64,000 bases of DNA from Rhynchopus sp. YZ270_cl-10 (Eukaryota > Euglenozoa > Diplonemea > Diplonemida > Diplonemidae), in assembly GCA_964035575.1 (NCBI GenBank), contig OZ037837.1, positions 1,426,001 to 1,490,000 on the forward strand, written 5' to 3'. Position 1 is the first letter of the stretch; the number at the start of each line of letters is the position of its first letter. The notes under the pieces are model-generated. The model ran no database searches and was not told where the DNA came from. It saw only the letters and a program-made list of their open reading frames with translations. Below are positions 21,682-30,599 of the stretch, one piece after another. Made by a program: the position numbers and the translations under genes.

Positions 21682-23169
21682 ATGAAGCGTTCCTCCGTGA
21701 GTGAGTCCCCCACCACAAAGAAGGCCCGGGTGGACGGCCCTGCACCCTCCCACCTCCCCGAAACACACAACGTGGTGTCTGACACGCAGCCCACCGCACC
21801 ACAGATGCCGAGCTGTGAGAAGTGTGGCGTGCCTGCACAGCTGCAGTGCGGGATGTGCAAGGAGCTGTTCTTCTGCGACACACCTGCGTGCTACGATGCT
21901 TGCCACCCAAGGAAAGGCGACCGTGAGGCACATCGCGCTTCTGTGACTGCGTACGGGACGTCGTCGAAGTGTGTACAGCACCCAGGCCAAGAGCTGTCCC
22001 TCGTCTGTGAAGACCCTGCGTGTGGAGACGCGTTGATCTGCTTGCGTTGTGCGTACGTCGGACACACGGGACACAAGACAGTTGACATCACGGACTACAT
22101 GAAACGCCAGCGTGACACCTTCTGCTCACACGTGGCTGACCTGACAACACAGCGGACTGCTGCAGAGGAGAAGTGCCGTGTGCTTGAGGCACTCCCACCC
22201 ACAGAGGACAGGTACAAAGACCTTCTCCTGCAGACACACGTCGGGCACCTCGTGATGCGTGAGGATGTGTCGCGCAGCGAAGTCGTGTGTGAGGAGGAGG
22301 TGGCACGGAGCTTCCTCACACAGGCACTCAGTCGTGAAGGGGACGTGTGCGCGCTGAAGATGTTTGTTGCGAAGGCAGGACACATGATTGCTGAGTGTGA
22401 GGCGGTGTGCCAGCTTGGGGACGACCAGGTGCTGCGTGCGGTCACAGAGTCGCAGGCCGTTGTGCGGAGCATCAACAGCATGGCAGCGAGTGGAGACCGC
22501 CACCGCCTTGTGGGTGCTGCAGACCCACACACAACGTTTTCCCTGAAGCTGCCTGTTTCGAACGTGCACGACGCCCTTGCCCAGATGTCTGCGATTTTTG
22601 TGCCTGTCCTTGTGCAGGGGTTGGATGGAGTGGAACACGAGATTGAGGTGAGTGTGGATGACACGGGCAGGGACTTGCTTCGGAAGGTGGCGTCTGCAGT
22701 GGGGTTGCGTGAAGGCTGCTTCGACATGACTTTCAGAGATGAAGTGATTGCAGAAGGAGAGGACGTGGTGCAGCTGAGGGGTCACAGGGTTGTTGTAACG
22801 CAGACCAGCACAGAGAGGAGGAAGCAGGATGCCATTGCAGCACTTCATGCGTTGGGTGAGACAACACTTACATCACAAAGGTTGGAGCAGGTGACTGATC
22901 CGAAGGTGGCTTGCTTGCTCCTGCAGGCACAAGTTGTGACTGCGATTCCAAACAATTTCTTCTCGAGTACTGAAGTGATGTGCATTGATCTCAGTCATGC
23001 GTCTGCTGTGACTGCGATTGGGAACGAATTTCTTCGTGACTGCACATCTTTGACCAACGTTGACCTTAGTGGACTGCAAGCTGTCACCTCGATTGGGTAC
23101 TCGTTCCTCCGTGGGTGCAGATCATTGTTGACACTTGATTTGAGTGGATTGCAATCCGTCACCGTGTGA
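21682..23169 (+). CDS. TRIM-like B-box / ubiquitin-like / LRR protein, copy 4, 3'-truncated with new N-terminus
   Basis: 495 aa. The usual start ATG is GTG here (HNVVSDTQ), and the frame opens at an upstream ATG (21682) that adds about 32 residues with a basic TTKKARV patch resembling a short nuclear localisation signal. That ATG lies 18 bp after the hAT-like element. Zinc motifs, helical region and ubiquitin-like domain match copies 2 and 3. Only about three LRRs remain: at LDLSGLQSVTV the frame ends in TGA because repeat R1 (GTGTGATCTGGGG) replaces the rest of the gene. Either a shortened functional protein or a young pseudogene; the long region is uninterrupted. Confidence 0.75.
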   Translation: MKRSSVSESPTTKKARVDGPAPSHLPETHNVVSDTQPTAPQMPSCEKCGVPAQLQCGMCKELFFCDTPACYDACHPRKGDREAHRASVTAYGTSSKCVQHPGQELSLVCEDPACGDALICLRCAYVGHTGHKTVDITDYMKRQRDTFCSHVADLTTQRTAAEEKCRVLEALPPTEDRYKDLLLQTHVGHLVMREDVSRSEVVCEEEVARSFLTQALSREGDVCALKMFVAKAGHMIAECEAVCQLGDDQVLRAVTESQAVVRSINSMAASGDRHRLVGAADPHTTFSLKLPVSNVHDALAQMSAIFVPVLVQGLDGVEHEIEVSVDDTGRDLLRKVASAVGLREGCFDMTFRDEVIAEGEDVVQLRGHRVVVTQTSTERRKQDAIAALHALGETTLTSQRLEQVTDPKVACLLLQAQVVTAIPNNFFSSTEVMCIDLSHASAVTAIGNEFLRDCTSLTNVDLSGLQAVTSIGYSFLRGCRSLLTLDLSGLQSVTV

Positions 23170-23278
23170 TCTGGGGTGAGGAAGCGTTCCAACTTTTCAA
23201 CCTCTTCCCCAATTTACCTTTCACGCCTTTTTTACCCTCCCCCGTTTTAGAATCAACAGAGAGTGTACGTTAAGATTT
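23164..23278 (+). repeat. Repeat R1, 3' part, at the truncation point of LRR copy 4
   Basis: Matches 452-567. Its first bases supply the stop codon of copy 4; its end abuts the target duplication of the next element. Confidence 0.8.
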
Positions 23279-23288
23279 ATTGCATCAA

Positions 23289-24688
23289 GGGATAAGGACA
23301 GTCTGGCCCACTACGTTTGACTTTTGGACAGTATGGGCCCAACATGTTTCGATAAAGACAGTTCAGCCCCAAACGTTTGCAAAAAAGACAGTTCAGACCC
23401 AAAACGTTTGCGAAAAAGACAGTTCAGACCCAGGCAGCGGTAGGGAGTACCCCCCGCTGAATCTGGCACTGGGTGCCCAGGCACCCAGATACGCAGGTAC
23501 ACACGTACACGTACCCCAATTGCCAGAGTCGACGCAACAAAAAAGTCCAAAAGACTTTGTTGGTGGCCTTACTCATTTGGATCACAACAATTTTGGCCCA
23601 GGCACGCTCTTGAAGTATGACAATTTAGTGTGTATGGGGCAGGTGTTGTTTTGTTCTGAATTCTCTTTGGTATAACATCTATCTAGCATCAAAATTGTGG
23701 AAAACTTTGCACCCCAAACCTCAACAACGCCCGCCAAAAGGCGCCCCTTGTTTCTGGGAGTTGGTTCTCATGTTTGATACACTGCACAGCGGGCATTCCT
23801 CTGAGTCCAACGCATGTTGGCCTGTCTGCGGCGTTGTACTTAAGGTGCACGAAGACAGGGTCTGGTGGTAAATTTTGCGTAGTACTGCGACGTGGTACTG
23901 CGTGGGTCTGGGAATATGGGTACCTGGGTACAGGATATTTGTTGTCAAAGACATCTTCCACCATGCATTGAGGAGGGTAAGACAGTGGTCGCAGTTTGTA
24001 CTTGATAGCATTACAACATTTAACTTCTCCACGGGGGTCTTGGGCCGTTCACTCGGTTCTACCTTGACTAGCGGAAGAGGCCTTTTTGGTCTCTAGAATA
24101 TCCGGTCTTCCCGAACGGAGGCACACTTTGTGTGTTACTACGACCTGGCAACTTCTAGCAGTAGGTTAAGTAATCTTTCTTGTAAATTGTTTGATCATTA
24201 TCTCCTCAGTGCATGAATGCCCCACGTGACTGGACACTTTTGTGTTTGTCATGTGGAGCTGTGGTTGCTCTTTCACGACTTTTTTCCTTGTACACCAGTG
24301 TACCGTGTCCCTGGGTACCTGGGTCGCATGGGTACGTACCGGTAAATGTGACCAAATACCTGGTCATGACCAGGTGGTCGGACCAGGTATACCTGGTCAG
24401 ACCTCTGACCAGCGCACGGTGATAGCCGTGCCCAAGGCCCACTCAGGGGTGGCATTTTTGGGCTCAGGTGGGTGCAGCTGCCTGGGTCTGAACTGTCTTT
24501 TTTGCAAACGTTTTGGGTCTGAACTGTCTTTTTTACAAACGTTTTGGGTCTGAACTGTCTTTTTTACAAACGTTTTGGGTCTGAACTGTCTTTTTTGCAA
24601 ACGTTTGGGGCTGAACTGTCTTTATCGAAACATGTTGGGCCCATACTGTCCAAAAGTCAAACGTAGTGGGCCAGACTGTCCTTATCCC
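23289..24688. mobile_element. MULE-like non-autonomous DNA transposon 1 (1400 bp, 9-bp TSD)
   Basis: Begins GGGATAAGGACAGTC and ends GACTGTCCTTATCCC. A perfect 9-bp direct repeat TTGCATCAA flanks it at 23280-23288 and 24689-24697. Nine-bp duplications with long inverted ends are typical of Mutator-like elements. The ends are built from ~30-bp units starting GACAGT: five on the left (to ~23435), seven on the right (from ~24474). The interior (23575-24290) matches the interior of the element at 41432-44204. Near 24358-24375 is the perfect palindrome ACCTGGTCATGACCAGGT. No transposase. Its right end is 78 bp before the ATG of the next gene. Confidence 0.85.
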
Positions 24689-24766
24689 TTGCATCAAACA
24701 CCACTCACAAGCAGCGAAACCATACACAACACACAAAGCTTCTACACACCTTACCCACAGCCCCTG

Positions 24767-25864
24767 ATGGACATCACAGGACACTTCGAGTCTGCAAGCT
24801 GTGTGGTAGAAGTGCACGGAGACGACACCCTTGCTGATGTGAAAGGGAAGCTTCTTGCGGAGCTTGGCGTGCCACGTACTCGACGTGTTGGTGTGCGGAT
24901 GAGAGGCGGTGGCGACATCGGCGACGACAAGTTGCGCATCTGCGACACGGAGATGGATGAGGGATGTGCCGTTGAGTTGTACTGCACTGGTGCCAGCATC
25001 GCCCCTGGGGTGATACCACGCTCGGAGGACGTTTACGACCTCAGACTCTCGCCGTGCAATGGGTACCTTGCGGTGTCGTCTGTCCACGACAGTGTCTCGA
25101 TATTCGACACAGAAACGCAAGAAGAGCTGTGTTCGATCTCTGCAGTGGCGACATCGCAAGCGTTCTCACCGTGCAGTGAGTGGATCACGTCGATCAACGG
25201 GAACACACACTGCGTTGAGGTGCATTGCACTGCGACAGGTGTCCTGCAGCATACCTTTGGCGAAGACACGGCAGATGGGAGGGAGACCACCGCATGGTCG
25301 TCCTGTGGAGCAAAGGTGCTGTCGAGCTGCGAAGGCCTGGAGGTGTGGGACATTGCGACAGGCGACGTGCATGAGTACGACCTTGGGGAATGCAAGAAGG
25401 ACGTCGTGATCAACGTTGTGGGCGACAAGGTCGCGGTGTTTGGAAGCGGCTGCGAGCACATTTCCATCTGGGATTACATGACAGGGGAAAAGGTGCTTGT
25501 ACTTACAGCGGTTGCGGACGTTGACTATGTTGCTGTGACACCAGATCAGCGTTTCATTGCAGCATGTGCGGACACCTGTGTGCAGGTCTGGAACATCGAA
25601 ACGGGAGAGTGTGTGTTCAAGGATGTGTCAGAGAACAACTACTGGTCTGACGTTGCTGTGTGCAACGACGCTGTTGCTGCGTGCACTTCAAAGACGTTGA
25701 GGGTGTGGTCGATCGCGTCGTCGGAACTGCTGTGGCAGCGTGCGTTCGACGGGGACAAGAAGTACACCACAAACTACGGGGTTGCGATCAGCAGCTGCGG
25801 GGATGTGGTGATGTACGGAGGGACAGGGGGTGTTCATGTTGCAGACATCTCAGACCTGTTGTGA
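24767..25864 (+). CDS. Ubiquitin-like + WD40 repeat protein, MDITGHFE family, copy 1
   Basis: 365 aa. Residues 1-75 form a ubiquitin-like beta-grasp (VVEVHGDDTLADVKGKLLAELG ... DEGCAVELYC). From ~85 to the end are six or seven propeller blades with WD40-type signatures: LRLSPCNGYLAVSS, VSIFDTETQEELCSI, VEVWDIATGDVHEY, ISIWDYMTGEKVLVL, VQVWNIETGECVFK, LRVWSIASSELLWQ and a closing GVHVADISDLL. Upstream in-frame codons lie inside the transposon, so the start is the MDITGHFE methionine shared with the second copy at 35590. WD40 propellers bind proteins; a terminal ubiquitin-like domain suggests a link to the ubiquitin or proteasome machinery, unproven. The leader TTACCCACAG sits 6 bp before the ATG. 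Confidence 0.85.
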   Translation: MDITGHFESASCVVEVHGDDTLADVKGKLLAELGVPRTRRVGVRMRGGGDIGDDKLRICDTEMDEGCAVELYCTGASIAPGVIPRSEDVYDLRLSPCNGYLAVSSVHDSVSIFDTETQEELCSISAVATSQAFSPCSEWITSINGNTHCVEVHCTATGVLQHTFGEDTADGRETTAWSSCGAKVLSSCEGLEVWDIATGDVHEYDLGECKKDVVINVVGDKVAVFGSGCEHISIWDYMTGEKVLVLTAVADVDYVAVTPDQRFIAACADTCVQVWNIETGECVFKDVSENNYWSDVAVCNDAVAACTSKTLRVWSIASSELLWQRAFDGDKKYTTNYGVAISSCGDVVMYGGTGGVHVADISDLL

Positions 25865-26728
25865 AACCCATTTCAGCAAACCAATGAGAACGCCATAGAA
25901 GGTCGAGGTGGGTGTCCCCTCTGCTCTCTAACCAACTGAGTGGGACAAAGGGCACCTCGACTGTCCTGTCTTTTTTTTGTGAGCAGAAAACCAAAACGGA
26001 AATGAAGCTTGCGAAATGAGAGTGGAGGTTTTTTCGTATTGTTTTATTCTCCCCATTACCACCACTTCGCAGAAAAATCTTTTTTTTCATTCGCGAGTTT
26101 GTTTTGCGTCTTCCACAATTTACAAACATTTTTTTTCACTTGTGATACAGTTTCCATGGATAGACATGAAAAGGGGCAGCGCACAGGTGGTTCCGTGTCT
26201 TGTTTTTCCACAGAACCGACACGTGTGGCGTGTCTCCCAAACAATAAAAAAGAAAATGAACAAAAAAGGTTGAAAGCAAAAAGGAAGAACAAAACAATGT
26301 GGTTTACAAAAGGGGACTATAAATATATACTTGTTGCCGGGCTCTCTCCCATTTTTTCTATGTCACCATTTTCGGAAGAAAATGGTCGGATTGAACGTTT
26401 GGTTGAAAGTAAGTTCCTTTTTTTGTGTTTCCCCACCCCGGCAAACAAAGAAAACAATAAAAATGCTCGAGAGACTCGTTACTCTTTGCTTGTTGCTGAA
26501 AAGGCTGAAAACGAGATATATCAAAAAGCTTTCCTTAGTTTCGACAGCGAAACGTTTCCATGTATTGCAGGGTGGTTCCGTGCATATCATAGAACCCGGC
26601 ACTTTGTGTGTCTTCCAAAAACCAAAAGCGATGTGTGTGAAGTTTTGAAGAAGGAAAATAATAAAACCTACATTCTCGAGCTTTTCTACTGACGTGATTT
26701 TCATTGGACGCATCCCAATGATACATGA
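25865..26728. other. Intergenic with repeat pieces
   Basis: Contains a relative of R3 at 26537-26672 and, overlapping its end, a block (26655-26713) found inverted at 51837-51898 and 54765-54826. 26345-26405 resembles 46405-46465. A 227-codon open frame (26009-26692) spans these repeats; it has no domain and I do not call it a gene. Confidence 0.55.
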
Positions 26729-26773
26729 AGACCCTGCTTCTCCCACCGCCCCCTCTCAGACAGTGACCACACA

Positions 26774-27970
26774 ATGGAGATATGGTTTGAATGCACAACA
26801 TCTGGACAACGCTGTGCTGCAGAGGTGGGGGAGGGTTGCAGTGCTGCAGATCTGCAGGAGCGTGCTGTTGCGGTGTTGTACCCACAGAGCGTGGTGTCGG
26901 CCGAGGCAGTGGGGCTGTGTGTGGATGGTGCTGATGGTGAGGTGCTGGCACCGGAGGTTCTGATTGCCCACACCGCACTGTGTGCAGGCGGGACTGTCCA
27001 TGTGAGCAGACGGAAGCAGGACAGCAGTGGTGTGTGGGTGCCGCGGCGCTATGCTATGAATGAAGCCAGCGAAGACGTATGCGAGGACACACTCGTAGTG
27101 GCTGGCCTAGACGCCATCAACCTCGTCACCACCAAGGTCACACCTCTCCCCCCCGTACTCGGAATTCAAATTGTCCCAAATGTGTGCAAGATGGTTCTCA
27201 TGCCACACCACATCGTCTACTGTAGTTCACAGAGCAATGCCGTGTGCTTCAAACGACGTGACAGCGGTGCAGAGGTTGTGGTACGTATGGCATGCAGGGT
27301 TGAGAGGCTTGTGGCCATGCGGGTCACCGAGACGGTGCTGATTGGGCGCATTGAGCACATCGTACAGTACTCCTGCGAGGGGGTGAAGATGCGTACCATT
27401 GATCACTCTGAGTATTCCTTGGGGTACCCCTTTGCAGTGTCACCCTGCGAGACCCTGTTGTTGAGCAACGGATACCCGACCGTTGTGGTGTTCCGTCTGG
27501 ACACCCCTGAGCTGAGTGTGGTGCACCGTGTGGAAACAGGGATGGGTGTGTCGTTCTTTTTGCAGCCATCGTTTTCGCCCGACGCAAGCCTCGCAGTGTT
27601 GAGCTGTGGCGACAACCACACCGTCCGCACCATTGACATCGTCTCAGGGCAGGCCCTCTGCACACTTCCCGATGCAGCAGACCCTTTTCATGCTGCCTGT
27701 TTCAGTGCGTGCTCGCGATACCTCTTCACGTTGTTTGGCGAGAGTGTGCAGCAGTGGGACGCACGCAGTGGAGCATACATGGGACGCATCGATGCCCACC
27801 ACGCGCGGTCTGTGCATGCATCGACAGACGGGAGCAGGCTGGTCCTAGTCGGAAGCGCAATCTCGGTGCTCGACATTGCTGCCTTCAACATGCAGGTGTC
27901 AGAGGAGGATGCCTTGCAACATGGTCCCCCAGCCGAGGAGTCACGTCGCAGTAGGTGTGTGTGTTCGTGA
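26774..27970 (+). CDS. Ubiquitin-like + beta-propeller protein, MEIWFECT family, copy a
   Basis: 398 aa; first of eight paralogues. Residues 1-80 form a ubiquitin-like fold (MEIWFECTTSGQRCAAEV, then GCSAADLQERAV and a hydrophobic VHV strand). After a linker (RRKQDSSGVWVPRRY) come propeller blades: HHIVYCSSQSNAV, HIVQYSCEGVKMRTID, FAVSPCETLLLSN...VVVFRLDTPEL, SFSPDASLAVLSCGDNHTVRTIDIVSGQ, ACFSACSRYLFTLFGESVQQWDARSG and SVHASTDGSRLVLVGSAISVLDIAAFN. The C-terminus is basic and cysteine-rich (RRSRCVCS). The variable segments are the short-loop type PPVLGIQIVPNVCK, FFLQPSF, and PDAADPFHAACF. The ATG is preceded at 14 bp by a pyrimidine tract and CAG. Upstream of ~26729 the leader differs from the other seven copies. 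Confidence 0.85.
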   Translation: MEIWFECTTSGQRCAAEVGEGCSAADLQERAVAVLYPQSVVSAEAVGLCVDGADGEVLAPEVLIAHTALCAGGTVHVSRRKQDSSGVWVPRRYAMNEASEDVCEDTLVVAGLDAINLVTTKVTPLPPVLGIQIVPNVCKMVLMPHHIVYCSSQSNAVCFKRRDSGAEVVVRMACRVERLVAMRVTETVLIGRIEHIVQYSCEGVKMRTIDHSEYSLGYPFAVSPCETLLLSNGYPTVVVFRLDTPELSVVHRVETGMGVSFFLQPSFSPDASLAVLSCGDNHTVRTIDIVSGQALCTLPDAADPFHAACFSACSRYLFTLFGESVQQWDARSGAYMGRIDAHHARSVHASTDGSRLVLVGSAISVLDIAAFNMQVSEEDALQHGPPAEESRRSRCVCS

Positions 27971-28658
27971 AGGGGAGGGTGCGGCGATATTGCTTGTGAA
28001 CAGACGTGGTACGAATGTGTTGCTGTCCCTCTTAAACATGCAAAGCAAAGGCTTCAATGAGGCTGCTTACCCAACCAAAGGATGTTGCAGCCATCCTATC
28101 TTCTCTCATGGGTATTGCAGCAGCACGGTGCCTCTTTGTTTCGGTCGGGTGTGCACAACATGCACACTCATCTTTCATTCACAGTAAGTGACACACCAAG
28201 ATGGGTACTTCTGGTGAATAAGATTGCCAACTCAAGAAGAAAGAATAGAAAACAAAAACAAGATCCCACCCCTAAAACATTTCGACCTGAAACACCCCCT
28301 CCCCATGTTTTCTTGGATCACTGCAGATGGTGTGTAGATGTGTTTCATTTGCAAAGATGTGAGAGTTGTGCATGGGAAACATTCAAAAATGTAACAATCG
28401 TTTTTGTATCAACAGCACTGCGCACGTTAACACCGCACAGCGTAGAAAACTACACAATACCGAGCAGTATCCACCCGCCTGCCAACGCTGCCCATGACAG
28501 TCGTCTAGCGTCTGCAGGTGAGGAGGCTGTCCTCTAAACCCGCAAAGAAGATATGTGTGAAGAAGCGGCAAACGAGAACACCGTTTTTCTGCTTGCCAAT
28601 GTGCTGTTCCTTACCCCACACACAACACCAAGAAAGAGAGACACAATCAAAATATAAA
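27971..28658. repeat. Array intergenic module
   Basis: 28032-28215 carries the module AACATGCAAAGCAAAGGCTT ... TGTGCACAACATGCACAC that recurs between genes of the array (29940, 32860, 38830, 44430, 49395, 51470). The rest has only short frames. Confidence 0.65.
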
Positions 28659-29534
28659 ATGGAACTGACGGTTCGTACCTTTGGCAAGAGGCAGTATGCG
28701 ATTGAGGTGGGTGAGGATGACACAACGGAGAAGTTGCGGGAGAAGGTGGCGTCTGCAACGGGGTTGTGCGGAGACGACTTTCATATGATGTTTGGAGGGG
28801 AGGACGTGGAGGACATCACGCAGCTGAGTGCTGGAGACACAGTTGTGCTGACGGAGGCGAAGGCGAAGAAGTACGAAGCCATTGCAGCACTTCACGCATT
28901 GGGTGAGAGAGACATCACAGCACGGAGGTTGCAGGTGGTGACGGATGCGGAGGTGGCCACCTTGCTGCTGCAGGCAGAAGTTACGACTGTGATTCCAGGC
29001 TACTTCTTCGCAAACAGCTCAGTCACGTCCATTGATTTCAGCAACGTATCTGTTGTGGATGCGATTCGTAACAGATTCCTCTGTCACTGCACTTCTTTGA
29101 CCGCAGTTAACCTGAGTGGCTTGTCTGCACTCACCAGAATTGAGGATTATTTCCTAACTTCGTGTCCAACTTTGACGACAGTGAATCTCACTGGCTTGCG
29201 TGCAGTCACGTCAATTGGTGAACGTTTTATGTATGACTGCCCAGCTTTGACAACAGTGGACCTCAGCAGCTTACGGTCAGTCACCACTATTGGGCAGTGG
29301 TGTCTAGCTTACTGCACAGCACTCACGGCAGTTGACCTGAGCGGTTTATCTGCACTCACTAGGATTGAGGATGAATTCCTATCTTGGTGTTCAGATTTGA
29401 CTACAGTGAATCTCACTGGCTTGCCTGCAGTCACCACAATTGGTGCAGGTTTTCTGTATGAGTCGTCCCTGCCTACTGTAGTTCAAAGGCTTCTGCCTTC
29501 ATTGAGTACAGACCTGAACCCTCCCACCTGTTGA
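28659..29534 (+). CDS. Ubiquitin-like + BspA-type LRR protein lacking zinc fingers
   Basis: 291 aa. Residues 1-68 are a clear ubiquitin-like domain: MELTVRTFGKRQYAIEVG, the EDDTTEKLREKVASATGL helix, and ITQLSAGDTVVL; spacing matches ubiquitin closely. The linker KKYEAIAALHALGERDITARR corresponds to the same linker in the B-box copies. Seven LRRs follow (~105-270), alternating AVTSIGERFMYDCPALTTV and ALTRIEDYFLTSCPTLTTV. It equals the C-terminal half of the B-box family on its own, so that family looks like a fusion of a B-box/helical N-terminus onto this module, or this gene lost it. Longer in-frame starts exist upstream (28518), but the ubiquitin-like fold begins at this ATG. Confidence 0.8.
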   Translation: MELTVRTFGKRQYAIEVGEDDTTEKLREKVASATGLCGDDFHMMFGGEDVEDITQLSAGDTVVLTEAKAKKYEAIAALHALGERDITARRLQVVTDAEVATLLLQAEVTTVIPGYFFANSSVTSIDFSNVSVVDAIRNRFLCHCTSLTAVNLSGLSALTRIEDYFLTSCPTLTTVNLTGLRAVTSIGERFMYDCPALTTVDLSSLRSVTTIGQWCLAYCTALTAVDLSGLSALTRIEDEFLSWCSDLTTVNLTGLPAVTTIGAGFLYESSLPTVVQRLLPSLSTDLNPPTC

Positions 29535-29563
29535 GGATACTCGGCGTTTGTCACAACTAAATT

Positions 29564-29672
29564 GTGTGATCTGGGGTGAGGAAGCGTTCCAACTTTTCTA
29601 CCCAATTTACCTTTCGCGCTTTTTTTACCCTCCCCCGTTTTAGAAGCAACAGAGAGTGTACGTTAAGATTTT
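29564..29672 (+). repeat. Repeat R1, 3' part
   Basis: GTGTGATCTGGGGTGAGG to ACGTTAAGATTTT with a short internal deletion after CAACTTTTC. Confidence 0.75.
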
Positions 29673-29809
29673 GGTCGGGCAAGGTGTTGACGGGAAAATT
29701 CCCCATAAATTTAGCGAGTGATCGAGGGCGGACAGGTGGGTTAATTTGCCTTTAGGGCTGCGCATTGCTCCCATGTGGCGAGGTTGGTGTATGTATAAGC
29801 GCATGCGAC

Positions 29810-30145
29810 CACAAAGATCTTTACACGACTGTGTTGTTGACTGTCGGTTTGTTTTATTGCATATTGCTTTCCCTTTTATGAGGTGACCAAGCACAGAGAG
29901 GCTTAGGTTCATCTCAACTCTTCTCTGTGTTACCCTTTCCCCTAAACATGCAAAGCAAAGGCTTCGGTGAGGCTGCTTACCCAACCAAAGGATGTTGCAG
30001 CCATCCTATCTTCTCTCATGGGTCTTGCAGCAGCACGGTGCCTCTTTGTTTCGGTCGGGTGTGCACAACATGCACACATCTTTCATTTACAGTAAGTCAC
30101 CCACCAAGATGGGTACTTCTGGTGAATAAGATTTCCAACACAAGA
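29810..30145 (+). repeat. Array intergenic module
   Basis: CAAAGATCTTTACACGACTG through GGTGAATAAGATT; closest to 51330-51655. Confidence 0.65.
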
Positions 30146-30185
30146 AATAAAATTGAAACCGTACTCCTACTTTTTCTTTTTATGT

Positions 30186-30335
30186 TGTTCCCCCACCCCC
30201 GCAAACAATGAAGCAATAAAAACAATAAAGACAAAAGGGAGAGGTTGTGGTGAAACGCACACACCTCGACCTGTCGGTGAAATGTGGCTCTACTCCAACC
30301 CGCCCCGGATTAGAAAAATGGAGAAAGGAATGGGA
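30186..30335 (+). repeat. Dispersed repeat R6 (inverted copy at 35150-35300)
   Basis: CCCCCACCCCCGCAAACAAT ... GGATTAGAAAAATGGAGAAA, present in reverse complement at 35150-35300. The pair brackets copies b and c of the array. Confidence 0.7.
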
Positions 30336-30599
30336 GTAGGGGTACGGTGTTCAATTTCCTTTTAGCATTGCATGTAATCATAAAAGAAAACAAAAACAAG
30401 AACCCACCCCATAAACCATTTCGACATCACACACCCCCTCCCTATGTGTTCTTGGATCACTGCAGAAGGTGTGTAGCTGGGAGGTGCACATTCATCTTAC
30501 AAAAGCGACCTTTGTTCCATTCACTGAAACATCCCCCATCCACTCAGCACACCGACACCCTGCTTCTCCCACCGCCCCCTCTCAGACAGTGACCACACA

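Noticed and set aside
26009-26692. 227-codon frame
   Set aside because: Crosses two dispersed repeats, low complexity, no domain; not kept in the related copies.
26535-26978. Short frames opposite or out of phase with the MEIWFECT heads
   Set aside because: Shadows of the invariant 5' cassette, repeated eight times by duplication.
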